From CAZPXZ01 sp965219495 (lineage in GTDB: Bacteria > Pseudomonadota > Alphaproteobacteria > Rhodobacterales > CAZPXZ01): a DNA stretch of 64,000 bases. Both the position numbers and the translations under genes were made by a program. Positions 26,567 to 35,718 of the stretch are shown here, piece by piece. Where the stretch lies: assembly GCA_965219495.1 (NCBI GenBank), contig OZ244777.1, positions 4,588,001-4,652,000 on the forward strand. Direction: 5' to 3'. The notes below the pieces were generated by a model. It was not told the DNA's origin. It saw only the letters and a program-made list of their open reading frames with translations, and made no database searches. Each line of letters opens with the position of its first letter. Positions within the stretch are counted from its first letter, which is position 1.

Positions 26567-27430
26567 TCAGCTGCGCAGGACCTCAATGTGTGCGTCCCCG
26601 GCGAGCAGTTGCTCGGCGGCTTGAACGCGGTCGTGGCGGAGGAGTGCAAGTCCCTCGCCTTTCGCGGAACTCAGGAGCGTGCCCGCGGGCTTGCCGTCGG
26701 CGTAGATGGCCGTTCCCGACGGCGGCGGATTTTCCTTCAGCCGCACACGGAGGATGCCTCGTTTCAGCGCCGCTTTGTGACGCATGCGGGCCGTTACTTC
26801 CTGCCCTACGAAACACCCTTTTCCAAAATCCACGCCATCCAATTCGGCGAAGCGGGCTTCGAGCGGATACACTCCGCTTGGTTCGAGATCTTGACCCCCT
26901 TCCGGAACCATATGCGCAATCCGGTGCGCGTCCCATTCCATCTTCGTTACGGAATTAGCGCCCAAGGAGGCCATGTGGTTCGGGAGGCCAGTTCCATAGA
27001 CACGAGCCCCGAGCGCTGTGCTCCTAGGGTCCACGACGGCTAGATTTCCTCGCCACCTCCCTGTGGCGCCGCGTTTCTCGGGCAGATCAAGGGTTCGGGC
27101 AGCATCCTCGCCGAAGAGGCAAGCGACTTCCAGAGAAGGTTCCGGCGCGATCGAGACATCGCGTCGAAGGCGGTACATCAGCATGCGCTTGGCCGCATCA
27201 TCCGCTTGGCTCGCCGCGGCGTCGAGCAAAATCTTGCCAGATGAACCTTCGATCAGGAGGAAGTCCGACAGGTATTTTCCCTGGGGCGTAAGCAGTGCGG
27301 CGAAAAGCGAACGGTTTGCACGGAGGCGATTCATGTCACTTGTGACGATTCCCTGCAGAAAATCGCGAACATCCTCGCCCGCGAACTGGAGAATCCGGCG
27401 ATTCTTGTCAACGTAAAATGCCAAGGTCAT
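26567..27430 (-). CDS. ygfZ: YgfZ/GcvT-family folate-binding protein
   Basis: This 287-aa folate-dependent protein is related to glycine cleavage T-protein. The YgfZ signature K-G-C-x-x-G-Q-E is present as KGCFVGQEVTARMRHKAALKR-type sequence, and the N-terminal GEDVRDFLQGIVTSD block is clear. Family members (YgfZ/IBA57) help assemble or repair Fe-S clusters in MiaB-type and other enzymes. The ATG at 27430 is chosen; upstream frame to 27508 reads toward the divergent pyrC gene. The start-to-start distance with pyrC is about 107 bp. Confidence 0.88.
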   Translation of the reverse strand: MTLAFYVDKNRRILQFAGEDVRDFLQGIVTSDMNRLRANRSLFAALLTPQGKYLSDFLLIEGSSGKILLDAAASQADDAAKRMLMYRLRRDVSIAPEPSLEVACLFGEDAARTLDLPEKRGATGRWRGNLAVVDPRSTALGARVYGTGLPNHMASLGANSVTKMEWDAHRIAHMVPEGGQDLEPSGVYPLEARFAELDGVDFGKGCFVGQEVTARMRHKAALKRGILRVRLKENPPPSGTAIYADGKPAGTLLSSAKGEGLALLRHDRVQAAEQLLAGDAHIEVLRS

Positions 27431-27537
27431 GATGCCATCTTCAATTCGGATTGCCTTTGAGGCGAGAAAACCAATACCAACATACAGGAAACGCGTTCGA
27501 ACTGGCATCCTTCCCAGCCGAGAGCGTAGTATACGTC

Positions 27538-28875
27538 ATGTCAGGCGCGGCTTTTGATTTGGTCGTAAGCGGAGGAATCCTGGTGACATCCGGGTTCCAG
27601 GGACCCGCGGATATTGGTATACGCCGCGGTAAGATTGCGAAAATCGGTGACCTCGGAACCAGCGAGAGCGGCGCCATGATTCGCGCGACCGGCCTGCATG
27701 TTTTGCCGGGAGTGATCGACAGCCATGTGCATTTCCGCGAGCCGGGAGGCGAATCCAAGGAAACCCTTGCCAGCGGGTCCAAGGCTGCCGTGCTGGGCGG
27801 CGTCACAACGGTGTTCGACATGCCGAACACCAGTCCTGCCGTCACCACTGACGAGGTGTTGGATCGCAAACTCGCGCGTGCCGCCGGACGGTTGTACTGC
27901 GACTACGCGTTCTACATCGGGGCTACGCCGGAAAATGCAGCTTGGCTGGCGGAGGCGGAACGGCGCGAGGGTGTTGCCGGAATCAAGCTGTTCATGGGCT
28001 CTTCGACAGGGGAACTGCTTGTTGAAGACGAAGAGGACATCCGTACGGTGCTTTCTGCGGGCCAGCGCCGCGTCGCAGTTCATGCCGAGGACGAGAAACG
28101 CTTGCGCGCGCGCCGGGGGCGGATCAAGCGGGGAGACCCTGCAAGTCATCCGGTTTGGCGGGATGCGGATGCTGCTCTCCGTGCGAGCCGACGACTGATT
28201 CGCATTGCGCGGCAGACTCGACGTCCCGTGCATGTTCTACATGTAAGCACACAGGAAGAAATCCCGCTATTGGCTGCGAATCGCGATCTGGCGACCGCCG
28301 AAGTCACCCCGCACCATCTGACCCTGGCGGCGGAAGACGCGTACTCCCGACTCGGCAATCTGGCGCAGGTCAATCCCCCGGTCCGGCAGGCGGTCCACCG
28401 CGATGCCCTGATTGCAGCGGTGGCCAATGGCGTAATCGATACCATTGGCTCCGATCATGCGCCGCATACGAGAGATGAGAAAACCAGGGCGTATCCAGAA
28501 TCGCCGTCAGGTTTTCCCGGAGTTGCGACACTCCTGCCCGTCATGCTTGAGCACGCCGCTGCCGGCCGCATTCCCCTGCAAAAACTGATACATCTTTTCT
28601 CTGAAGGACCTGCGAGAGTGTTTGGAATCTTGGGCAAGGGCCGGGTACAGGAGGGATTTGATGCGGACTTGACCTTGGTGGATTTGGCAGCCAGACGCCG
28701 GATCGAGAACGGGACCTGGGTATCGCGCGTTGGTTGGACACCCTATTCGGGAATGGAAGTGCGAGGCTGGCCTGTCGCAACAATTGTCAGGGGAAAAGTC
28801 GCCATGCGAGAGGGCGAAATCGTGGAGGAGCCTTCGGGCGAACCTGTCGGTTTTCGGGCGCCCGGAACGAAATGA
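27538..28875 (+). CDS. pyrC: Dihydroorotase, class I (PyrC)
   Basis: This 445-aa metal-dependent amidohydrolase is of the class I dihydroorotase type common in alphaproteobacteria. The metal motif is H63-V-H65-FRE; the likely carboxylated lysine is K150 (AGIKLFMGSSTG). Later ligands appear in VLHVST and TPHHLTL, and the catalytic Asp is in GSDHAPHT. It closes carbamoyl aspartate to dihydroorotate in pyrimidine synthesis. Its stop overlaps the ATG of the next gene (ATGA), so it leads a three-gene coupled unit with two glycosyltransferase-like genes. An allantoinase or hydantoinase role is the main alternative. Confidence 0.87.
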   Translation: MSGAAFDLVVSGGILVTSGFQGPADIGIRRGKIAKIGDLGTSESGAMIRATGLHVLPGVIDSHVHFREPGGESKETLASGSKAAVLGGVTTVFDMPNTSPAVTTDEVLDRKLARAAGRLYCDYAFYIGATPENAAWLAEAERREGVAGIKLFMGSSTGELLVEDEEDIRTVLSAGQRRVAVHAEDEKRLRARRGRIKRGDPASHPVWRDADAALRASRRLIRIARQTRRPVHVLHVSTQEEIPLLAANRDLATAEVTPHHLTLAAEDAYSRLGNLAQVNPPVRQAVHRDALIAAVANGVIDTIGSDHAPHTRDEKTRAYPESPSGFPGVATLLPVMLEHAAAGRIPLQKLIHLFSEGPARVFGILGKGRVQEGFDADLTLVDLAARRRIENGTWVSRVGWTPYSGMEVRGWPVATIVRGKVAMREGEIVEEPSGEPVGFRAPGTK

Positions 28876-29606
28876 TTCAGGAATCGGAAGATGTCCCGTC
28901 GCTCTCGGTCGTGATCCCGACTCTACACGCGATGTCCGGTATCAGTCCCACGCTTCGGTCGATTCAGAAGGGTGTCCTCGCGGGGCTTGTGCAAGATGTC
29001 GTGCTAACCGATGGCGGTTCTACGGACGGAGTCGAAGAAATCGCGGATGCGATCGGCGCAAATCTGGTTACCGTCAAGCCCGGCCGCGGAAGGCAACTGC
29101 GTGCTGGAGCAGAATGCGCCCGAGGCTCCTGGCTCCTGTTCTTGCACGCGGATACGGTGCTGAAAGACAACTGGCCGAACGCAGTTCGCCAGCACATGCT
29201 GAAATTCCCGAATTCCGCAGCCTGCTTTCGATTGCGATTTCAGGGAGGGGGGCTGGCCGCCTGGTTCGTGGCAAGCTGGGCGAACTTCAGAACGCGTGCA
29301 TTCGCGCTCCCCTATGGAGATCAAGGATTGCTGGTATCCCGGGCGCTCTATGACGGCGTCGGGAAGTATCCGGAGATACCGGTGATGGAGGACGTCGCAA
29401 TCATTCGAAGAATTGGTCGGCGGCGTCTTCAATTGCTTCCGACTGAAGCGAGCACCTATCCAGAGCGCTATCTTCAGGAAGGCTGGATGAACCGGGGCGC
29501 ACGAAATCTGTGCTGTATCGTGATGTACGCGCTCGGCGTTTCACCGACGCGAATCGCAAATTTCTATTTTCGGCGGATACCTGGCGAAAGAACCAGCGAT
29601 TCATGA
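28872..29606 (+). CDS. TIGR04283-type family 2 glycosyltransferase
   Basis: This 244-aa GT-A glycosyltransferase has SVVIPTLHA at the N-terminus, the VLTDGGSTDG nucleotide-binding block, GRGRQLRAGAECARG, and the LHADT divalent-metal motif. The C-terminal MEDVAIIRRI segment provides the probable catalytic acidic residue. Sequence style matches the TIGR04283 family, usually found next to a TIGR04282 protein, as here. The acceptor and the sugar are unknown. Start and stop both overlap the neighbours by ATGA. Confidence 0.85.
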   Translation: MIQESEDVPSLSVVIPTLHAMSGISPTLRSIQKGVLAGLVQDVVLTDGGSTDGVEEIADAIGANLVTVKPGRGRQLRAGAECARGSWLLFLHADTVLKDNWPNAVRQHMLKFPNSAACFRLRFQGGGLAAWFVASWANFRTRAFALPYGDQGLLVSRALYDGVGKYPEIPVMEDVAIIRRIGRRRLQLLPTEASTYPERYLQEGWMNRGARNLCCIVMYALGVSPTRIANFYFRRIPGERTSDS

Positions 29607-30226
29607 GTCAGCGCAAGCGGACTCGCATCCGCAAGAACAGGCTGGTGGTGTTCACCCGGGAGCCGATAATGGGGAGTGTGAAAACGCGGCTTGCCAGGGA
29701 TGCGGGATGGGTGGCCGCCACTTGGTGGTACCGACATACGGTAAAGCGAATTCTGAGGAGACTGGAGCACGATTCCCGGTGGGAATTCTGGATAGCGGTT
29801 ACGCCGGATCGCTCGGGAATGGCGAGTTGTTTCTGGCCCCGGAATGTTCTTCGTCTGCCGCAGGGCGGCGGCGATCTCGGAGAGCGGCTGGCGCGGGTGC
29901 TGGGTGGAATGAAGCCTGGGCCGGTGCTGGTTGTGGGCTCGGATATTCCGGCGCTTGGAGCAGAGGAAGTCATGCGGGCGTTTCGCGTTCTGGGCGGCGT
30001 TTCGATTGTCCTCGGGCCTTGTTCCGACGGTGGATTCTGGGCAATCGGGCATCGCGCGAGCCCGCGCCGCCTGCATCGGGACGCGCTAGAGGGAATTCGC
30101 TGGTCCGGGCCGTATGCGCTGTCCGACACCGAGAGGAAGCTCCAAGGTTGGGGAGAACTTGCACACCTGCAGTGGTTGGATGACGTGGATACGGCGGAAG
30201 ATCTCCAACGGCTCACCCGTCTGTAG
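29603..30226 (+). CDS. TIGR04282/DUF2064-type glycosyltransferase-like protein
   Basis: This 207-aa protein starts with LVVFTREPIMGSVKTRLA, the nucleotidyl/glycosyl-transferase fold signature of the TIGR04282 (arsenosugar biosynthesis-associated) family. VLVVGSDIPAL and LGPCSDGGFWAIG are the other two hallmark blocks. It is coupled to the TIGR04283 gene by ATGA. The pair is widespread and often has no arsenic genes nearby; none are seen here. The function in this organism is unknown. Confidence 0.85.
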   Translation: MSQRKRTRIRKNRLVVFTREPIMGSVKTRLARDAGWVAATWWYRHTVKRILRRLEHDSRWEFWIAVTPDRSGMASCFWPRNVLRLPQGGGDLGERLARVLGGMKPGPVLVVGSDIPALGAEEVMRAFRVLGGVSIVLGPCSDGGFWAIGHRASPRRLHRDALEGIRWSGPYALSDTERKLQGWGELAHLQWLDDVDTAEDLQRLTRL

Positions 30227-30305
30227 TTGAAAAGAAGGGGCTTCCTGCACTTGATTACTCTCTTGGAGGCAGGTGCGGTTCGGTGAACCGGAAAGGAGAC
30301 TGAGG

Positions 30306-30430
30306 GCGTCGGTTCCGGTGACGCGCCTCGCAGCCGCTAACCGGTTCGCGGATGGGGAATCGAGGGAAACTGCTTCCCGTGGGCCGGCAAGAGGAAGGCG
30401 AAGGGGCGGGAGAACCAAACCTCGGCGCGA
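30306..30430 (+). repeat. Dispersed intergenic repeat, copy A
   Basis: The segment contains GGTTCCGGTGACGCGCC, a TAACCGGTT core, GGGGAATCGAGGGAAACTGC, and TTCCCGTGGGCCGGCAAG followed by GAAGGCGAAGG. It matches copy B at 41746-41870 nearly block for block. It lies between the DUF2064-type gene and moaB in a gene-free gap (30227-30486). The inner GGGAA...TTCCC can form a short hairpin. Confidence 0.7.
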
Positions 30431-30486
30431 AACAGGGCCATTGCGCATGGGGTGTCGCGCACGCGAATTCCAGGAGGGATTTTGGG

Positions 30487-31035
30487 TTACCGGGAACTGC
30501 CGGCGTGCTGCTCCAGGAGGCGCGGCATGATTTCTACCAGGTTGCAAGGCCTGTGCCGGTAGTCGAGCTGGGCAGCGAGAACGCCGTCCCATCCGTCGCG
30601 GCAGGCGCCGGGTGAACCGGGAAGGGCAAAAAGATAGGTCCCGTTCGCCACTCCGGCGCAGGCCCGCGACTGAATCGTGGAAGTGCCGATCTTCTTCCAG
30701 GAAACCATGTGAAAGGCGGCGGAGAATCCATCAATTTCCTTTTCATAGAGCGACCGGTGCGCTTCGACGGTAACGTCCCGTCCCGTCAATCCGGTTCCGC
30801 CTGTAGAAATTACCACGTCGATCCCCTTCATGGCGATCCAGGACGCGAGACGTGCGGCGATTTCCGCCTGCTCGTCGGCAACGATTCCGCGAGCAGCAAG
30901 GACATGTCCCGCTCTTCGGATGCGTTCCGCCAGCAAGTCCCCCGACCTGTCGTCGGAAAGTGTGCGGGAATCGGAAACCGTCAGCAACGCGATCCTGACC
31001 GGCACGAATTCGCGAACGGCAACGTCTTCAGCCAT
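30487..31035 (-). CDS. moaB: Molybdenum cofactor biosynthesis protein MoaB/MogA family
   Basis: This 182-aa protein has the MoCF-binding fold: ALLTVSDSRT at the start, DVVISTGGTGLTGRDVT in the middle, and FALPGSPGACRDGWD near the end. Members adenylylate molybdopterin or have a related role in cofactor assembly. Start ATG 31035 lies inside the 3' end of the uracil-DNA glycosylase gene (stop at 31028), so they are coupled. A need for Mo-cofactor would be consistent with the MoxR/VWA genes at the left edge, but that is only suggestive. Confidence 0.9.
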   Translation of the reverse strand: MAEDVAVREFVPVRIALLTVSDSRTLSDDRSGDLLAERIRRAGHVLAARGIVADEQAEIAARLASWIAMKGIDVVISTGGTGLTGRDVTVEAHRSLYEKEIDGFSAAFHMVSWKKIGTSTIQSRACAGVANGTYLFALPGSPGACRDGWDGVLAAQLDYRHRPCNLVEIMPRLLEQHAGSSR

Positions 31036-31882
31036 CGGACTCTCCTCTTTCGGCTCGATCAAGCTCCTCTCGAAGAGACATCAAGTCCCTCCAGAACAAG
31101 CGCTTCATCCTTGGTGTTCGAAGCAGGAACGAGGGGTGAAACGTTGGAAGCGCCGGAATCGCGGCGCCGCCACCGCTCGGCATCCAGCGGGACCATGTGC
31201 CGCGTAGCTTTACGATACCGGTATCCGTACGGAGCAAGCTCTTGCATGCCACGTTGCCCAGCAGGATCAGGATGTCCGGCTGGGCGAGGAGGATGTGGCG
31301 TTCCGTGAACGGAAGGAGCGATTGCGCTTCCTGCACGGTGGGAGTGCGGTTTCCGGCGGGGCGCCAGAACACGATGTTGGTGATGTAGAACGCCTCTTCC
31401 GGAGATTGCGACTTGCGGCTTAGCCCCGCGTAGGAAAGCGCCAGATCCAGGAGGCGACCCGACCGGCCGACGAACGGGAGGCCCTGCTGGTCCTCTTCTG
31501 CGCCGGGAGCTTCTCCCACGATCATTACCCTCGCCGCGGGATTTCCGTCGGCGAAAACGGTGTTGATCGCCCCGGCCTTCAGGGGGCAGGAATCATAAGA
31601 CTCTATGGCTTCCCGAAGCGCATCCAGGTCTTCGCAAGCAGCGGCGCAGCGTCTTGCATGATCGGCGCTTGAGTCGCGGCTGGACATGGGACGTTCGGCT
31701 TCCGGCTCTGATCGGCGGCTTGCGGCAGTCACGTTCTTGGGGGCGGTCGGTTTGTCTGGCTCAGGGGGCGTCAATTGAAACCGGTCGATCGGTTCGTTGT
31801 TCACGGCCTCGTCGGCCCCGATTTCGGCTTGCCATTGGAGCGCGGAAAGACTGGCGCGGAGTTTCGTCTGGTCTGCGGACAT
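31028..31882 (-). CDS. Family 4-like uracil-DNA glycosylase
   Basis: This 284-aa enzyme has a long Pro/Ala/Glu-rich N-terminal extension (to about residue 90). The catalytic core follows: motif A GEAPGAEED, the GLPFVGRSG block and the C-terminal motif TFHPSFLLR. It removes uracil from DNA. Family 4 enzymes usually hold a [4Fe-4S] cluster on four cysteines. Only the Cys in DSCPLKAG survives here, while the later CNVVKC-type pair reads NIVFW, so this protein probably lacks a cluster. It is divergent from the ETF-QO gene and coupled to moaB. Confidence 0.88.
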   Translation of the reverse strand: MSADQTKLRASLSALQWQAEIGADEAVNNEPIDRFQLTPPEPDKPTAPKNVTAASRRSEPEAERPMSSRDSSADHARRCAAACEDLDALREAIESYDSCPLKAGAINTVFADGNPAARVMIVGEAPGAEEDQQGLPFVGRSGRLLDLALSYAGLSRKSQSPEEAFYITNIVFWRPAGNRTPTVQEAQSLLPFTERHILLAQPDILILLGNVACKSLLRTDTGIVKLRGTWSRWMPSGGGAAIPALPTFHPSFLLRTPRMKRLFWRDLMSLREELDRAERGESDG

Positions 31883-32240
31883 TCCTGAAGCGTTGCGGTC
31901 TCTGCTGGCTGGCGATGAAAAAATGGTCGTCCGGAAAGTCTTGCCGGCGGCGGTTTCGCGAAACCCATGCTACAAGCAAGCCGAGTGGACCCTCAATCGA
32001 TTATGATAGGTTCAGAAGACGATCTGTCCAGCGAGAGGGAACCGGGATCCTGCCGTCCGGCGCCCAAGACCAAAGAAGCGAGATCTCGAATGGGTGTGTC
32101 GTGCGAAGCGTTCGGCTTTGTGGTCGGCGCGATAAAGCCTGGCGTGACTCGCGCGTGATGGTTTTCGGGCGGATTGCCGAAACGCGTGGGCGGCGGTACA
32201 TCAACGTTGCCGCGGAATTTGCGGCGGGGGAGTACGGGGA
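31883..32240 (+). other. 358-bp divergent gap between UDG and ETF-QO genes
   Basis: No gene was recognised. A TATGAT hexamer at 32002-32007 could be a -10 box for the ETF-QO gene, but its -35 partner is weak. Both divergent promoters should lie here. Confidence 0.4.
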
Positions 32241-33902
32241 ATGGCCGAAGAAATTGCGCGGGAGCGAATGGATTACGACGTCGTAATTGTAGGCGGCGGG
32301 CCAGCGGGGCTGTCCGCGGCGATTCGTCTCAAGCAATTGGGTGGTGACGGCATTTCCGTCTGTCTGCTTGAGAAAGGCGCGGAGATCGGCGCTCACATTC
32401 TGTCGGGTGCAGTGATCGACCCGGTTGGACTCGAGGCGTTGGTGCCGGACTGGAGGGAAACGGGCTGTCCGCTCGAAACCCCCGTCCGACAGGACCGATT
32501 CATGGTGCTTGGCCCGGCCGGTTCCTTGCGGTTGCCAAACTTCATGATGCCCCCGCTAATGAGCAATGAAGGCTGTTACATCGCTTCGCTCGGCAATGTC
32601 TGCCGCTGGCTCGGAGAGCGCGCCGAATCTTTGGGGGTTGAAGTCCTGCCCGGTTTCACGGCCTCTCAGCCGGTATTTGGCGAAAACGGGTCGGTCAGTG
32701 GCGTCGTGGCAGGCGAATTTGGGCGCGCCGCCGATGGCTCGACCGGACCATCCTACGAGCCCGGGGTTGAACTGCACGGCAAGTATGTGTTCATTGCCGA
32801 GGGCGCCCGGGGCTCCCTGGCCAAACAACTGATCGCACGTTTCGATCTCGCTGCCGATTGCGATGTCCCGAAATTCGGTCTCGGCATGAAGGAACTCTGG
32901 GAAGTGAAGCCAGAAAATCACCGACCCGGCCATGTTACGCATACGATGGGATGGCCTCTGGGTACGCGCGCCGGAGGAGGATCGTTCATCTATCATTTCG
33001 GCGAAAACCTGGTCTCCGTCGGATTTGTCGTGCATTTGGATTACGCCAACCCGCATCTCTTTCCGTACATGGAATTCCAGCGTTTCAAACACCATCCGGC
33101 GGTAGCGCCAATTCTGGAGGGCGGGAGGCGAATCGCATACGGTGCCCGCGCGATTACGGAAGGCGGCTGGCAGTCGCTGCCGCGCGCGGCTTTTCCAGGC
33201 GGAATTCTGCTCGGATGTGCGGCCGGGCTGGTGAACGTTCCCCGCATCAAGGGAAGCCACAACGCGGTGCTTTCCGGGATGCTCGCGGCGGAAACCGCTC
33301 ATGCGGCGCTGGGCGAGGGCAGGGGTCAGGATGAACTCGGAGAGTTTCAGCAGGCGCTGGCAGATGGTGCGATAGGCAAGGACCTGCGGCCAGTGCGCAA
33401 TGTCAAACCGCTTTGGTCGCGGTTCGGCTTGCTGGGCGGACTGGCCTTGGGAGGCCTGGATATGTGGTGCGCAACTCTTTTCGGCAGGCCGATATTCGGA
33501 ACGGTCCGGCATCCCAGGTCCGATGCAGCAAGCACGCAGAGCGCGGACCGGCACCGGGTTATCGAATATCCCCGGCCCGACGGAAAACTGTCCTTTGACC
33601 GCCTTACAAATGTCAGCTTTACTGGAACCAACCATGTTGAGGGACAACCAAACCACCTGCGGCTGTCCGATGATACTGTTCCAATTCTGGTCAATCTACC
33701 TCATTACGCGGAACCCGCGCAGCGCTATTGCCCGGTCGGGGTCTATGAAATTGTGGCGAAACAGGGAGGCACAAAGCCGAGTTTTGTGATAAATTCGCAG
33801 AACTGTATTCACTGCAAGACTTGCGATATCAAGGATCCCTCCGAGAACATTACATGGACAACTCCTCAGGGCGGAGACGGCCCCAATTATCCGAACATGT
33901 GA
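32241..33902 (+). CDS. Electron transfer flavoprotein-ubiquinone oxidoreductase
   Basis: This is a 553-aa ETF-QO. An N-terminal FAD motif (VVIVGGGPAGLSAA) is followed by the membrane-associated ubiquinone-binding region. The C-terminal [4Fe-4S] ligands are C497 (RYCPVG) and C522, C525, C528 (CIHCKTCDIKDP). It passes electrons from acyl-CoA and other dehydrogenases via ETF into the quinone pool at the inner membrane. ATG 32241 is chosen for GGGGGAG nine bases upstream; ATG 32268 would trim nine residues. The stop overlaps the GTG start of the TPR gene. Confidence 0.95.
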   Translation: MAEEIARERMDYDVVIVGGGPAGLSAAIRLKQLGGDGISVCLLEKGAEIGAHILSGAVIDPVGLEALVPDWRETGCPLETPVRQDRFMVLGPAGSLRLPNFMMPPLMSNEGCYIASLGNVCRWLGERAESLGVEVLPGFTASQPVFGENGSVSGVVAGEFGRAADGSTGPSYEPGVELHGKYVFIAEGARGSLAKQLIARFDLAADCDVPKFGLGMKELWEVKPENHRPGHVTHTMGWPLGTRAGGGSFIYHFGENLVSVGFVVHLDYANPHLFPYMEFQRFKHHPAVAPILEGGRRIAYGARAITEGGWQSLPRAAFPGGILLGCAAGLVNVPRIKGSHNAVLSGMLAAETAHAALGEGRGQDELGEFQQALADGAIGKDLRPVRNVKPLWSRFGLLGGLALGGLDMWCATLFGRPIFGTVRHPRSDAASTQSADRHRVIEYPRPDGKLSFDRLTNVSFTGTNHVEGQPNHLRLSDDTVPILVNLPHYAEPAQRYCPVGVYEIVAKQGGTKPSFVINSQNCIHCKTCDIKDPSENITWTTPQGGDGPNYPNM

Positions 33903-35707
33903 TGCTGCCTGATCGACCATCGGGTAGCTGGTTCTCGCGGCGTTCGGCCGCGTTCGTCCTGGTTGTTTGCACACTCTCGGTCGTGTCCTGCCCGGCGGCG
34001 CACGCGGGCGGAGATTTCGGGTCCTACTTGATCGGCCGAACAGCTTTGCTCCGGGATGATTTTACAACTGCCGCTCGAAGTTTCTCAGTTGCGATTGCCG
34101 AGAGCGAAAATTATCCGGGCGTCATTGAGGAAGCGGTCCTGGCCCAGCTCGCTGCAGGCAATGTCCGGGAAGCGGTGAGATTCGCGGAGTCGCTCGTGGC
34201 GGAAGAATACGAGAGCCATGTGGCTCGCCTTGTGCTTTATGCGGATGCCATGCGGTTAGGGGAGTACGCGACCGCACTGGAAGTCTTGGAAGGGGATGCG
34301 AGTCCGACTGCGGACTTGTTGCGACCGTGGGCTGACTTGGGAATCGGGGAATTGGAGGGCGGCTGGACGCGACTGATCACGCCATACGTCCATCAGGACG
34401 AAAGCCAGCCGAACGAGGCAATTATTCGACTTCGCGAGTACAACCAGGGGTTGTTTGCGCTGGCGGCGGGAATGGAGGCTGAGGGTCTCGAAGTCCTGGA
34501 GGGAATTGCGGATGTTCCATTTCTGATGACTCCGGTCGCCGTTGCTTACGCGACAAGATTTGATGAGACGGGTGCGCGCGCAATGTATCTCGACGCAATC
34601 CGGCGCGACCCGAATTCGGGAAGATTGCGCGAAGCGTTTCTTGGAGGGGATGTGATTCACATTTTCTCCAGTGGCAGTTCGGCACCGGTCGACGGGGTAG
34701 TCGAATCCCTTCTCGCCAACGGCCGCCTCGGTATGTCTCAACGCCGCGGCTTTTATTCACTGCTGCTGTTCCGGTTGGCGGAATATCTGCGCCCCGACAA
34801 CTTGAATGTAAGACTGGCGCTCGGAGATTCATTTGGGGGAAGGAATCTCTCTGACTGGGCTATGGAAGCGAGTCAGGCACAGGGTGTCGAGGGTGTGGAG
34901 CTTCGCATATCCGCGGCGCGCGCGCTGCTTGAGGTCGGGCAGAATTCGGATGCCTACGAAAACTTGGAGCAGTTGGTGCTGCAATTCCCCGACAGTCCGG
35001 TTGTCCATTACGCACGTGGCACGGTTCACCGTTGGTCCGAAAGTTATGAGGTTGCGCGGGAGGCATACACGCAGGTACTCGACCAGATCGGACATGCGCA
35101 AACTGAATTAAACCGAATTGAAACGCTGTACAGTTGGCAAGACGTGAGTGAAATGGAACGGCTGATGGCCTTGAATATGTTGCCGTCCGATGAAAGGGAG
35201 TCGTACTTGGTGGCATTGGCCGATGTTGCCGCGTTCGAACCCAGAATGGGACGATTGTATTTCGAGCGCGGAATGTCCTCGGAGCGTCTGGGCGATTGGG
35301 CGCTCGCGGAAGCCGATCTCAAGCGATCTCTTGAACTGGACCCAGGCAATCCGAATATTGCAAACTACCTCGCCTATACCTGGGTCGACATGGGAATCAA
35401 TTTGGAAACGGGCTTGGAAATGCTTGAGGCGGCATCAGCCGCCATGCCGGAGAACGGAAACATCATCGATTCCGTCGGCTGGGCACGTTTTCGGCTGGGC
35501 GATTATGAAGGCGCGTTGAGAGATCTCGAGTATGCGGTGGAACTCGAACCGGGCGCGCCGGAGATTTACGATCATATCGGTGACGTGCTTTGGAGGCTTG
35601 GACTGCACAAGGAAGCACGGTTTCAGTGGGAACGGGTATTGACGTTGAACCCGGACAATTCCCTTCGTGAGGCAGTCGAAATCAAGCTCCAAGTGGGACT
35701 CCCGTAG
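33899..35707 (+). CDS. Exported tetratricopeptide-repeat protein
   Basis: This 602-aa protein begins with a signal sequence (RRSAAFVLVVCTLSVVSC). Both a lipobox-like VVSC and an AHA signal-peptidase I site are present, so lipoprotein or periplasmic forms are possible. TPR units are scattered through the body and clearest near the C-terminus (GDWALAEADLKRSLELDPGN, GDYEGALRDLEYAVELEPGA). Alphaproteobacteria commonly have such a TPR gene between ETF-QO and ispE. The function is unknown, presumably protein-protein scaffolding in the envelope. The start could be GTG 33899 or ATG 33902. Confidence 0.85.
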   Translation: MMLPDRPSGSWFSRRSAAFVLVVCTLSVVSCPAAHAGGDFGSYLIGRTALLRDDFTTAARSFSVAIAESENYPGVIEEAVLAQLAAGNVREAVRFAESLVAEEYESHVARLVLYADAMRLGEYATALEVLEGDASPTADLLRPWADLGIGELEGGWTRLITPYVHQDESQPNEAIIRLREYNQGLFALAAGMEAEGLEVLEGIADVPFLMTPVAVAYATRFDETGARAMYLDAIRRDPNSGRLREAFLGGDVIHIFSSGSSAPVDGVVESLLANGRLGMSQRRGFYSLLLFRLAEYLRPDNLNVRLALGDSFGGRNLSDWAMEASQAQGVEGVELRISAARALLEVGQNSDAYENLEQLVLQFPDSPVVHYARGTVHRWSESYEVAREAYTQVLDQIGHAQTELNRIETLYSWQDVSEMERLMALNMLPSDERESYLVALADVAAFEPRMGRLYFERGMSSERLGDWALAEADLKRSLELDPGNPNIANYLAYTWVDMGINLETGLEMLEAASAAMPENGNIIDSVGWARFRLGDYEGALRDLEYAVELEPGAPEIYDHIGDVLWRLGLHKEARFQWERVLTLNPDNSLREAVEIKLQVGLP

Positions 35708-35718
35708 CCGGCGCAGCA

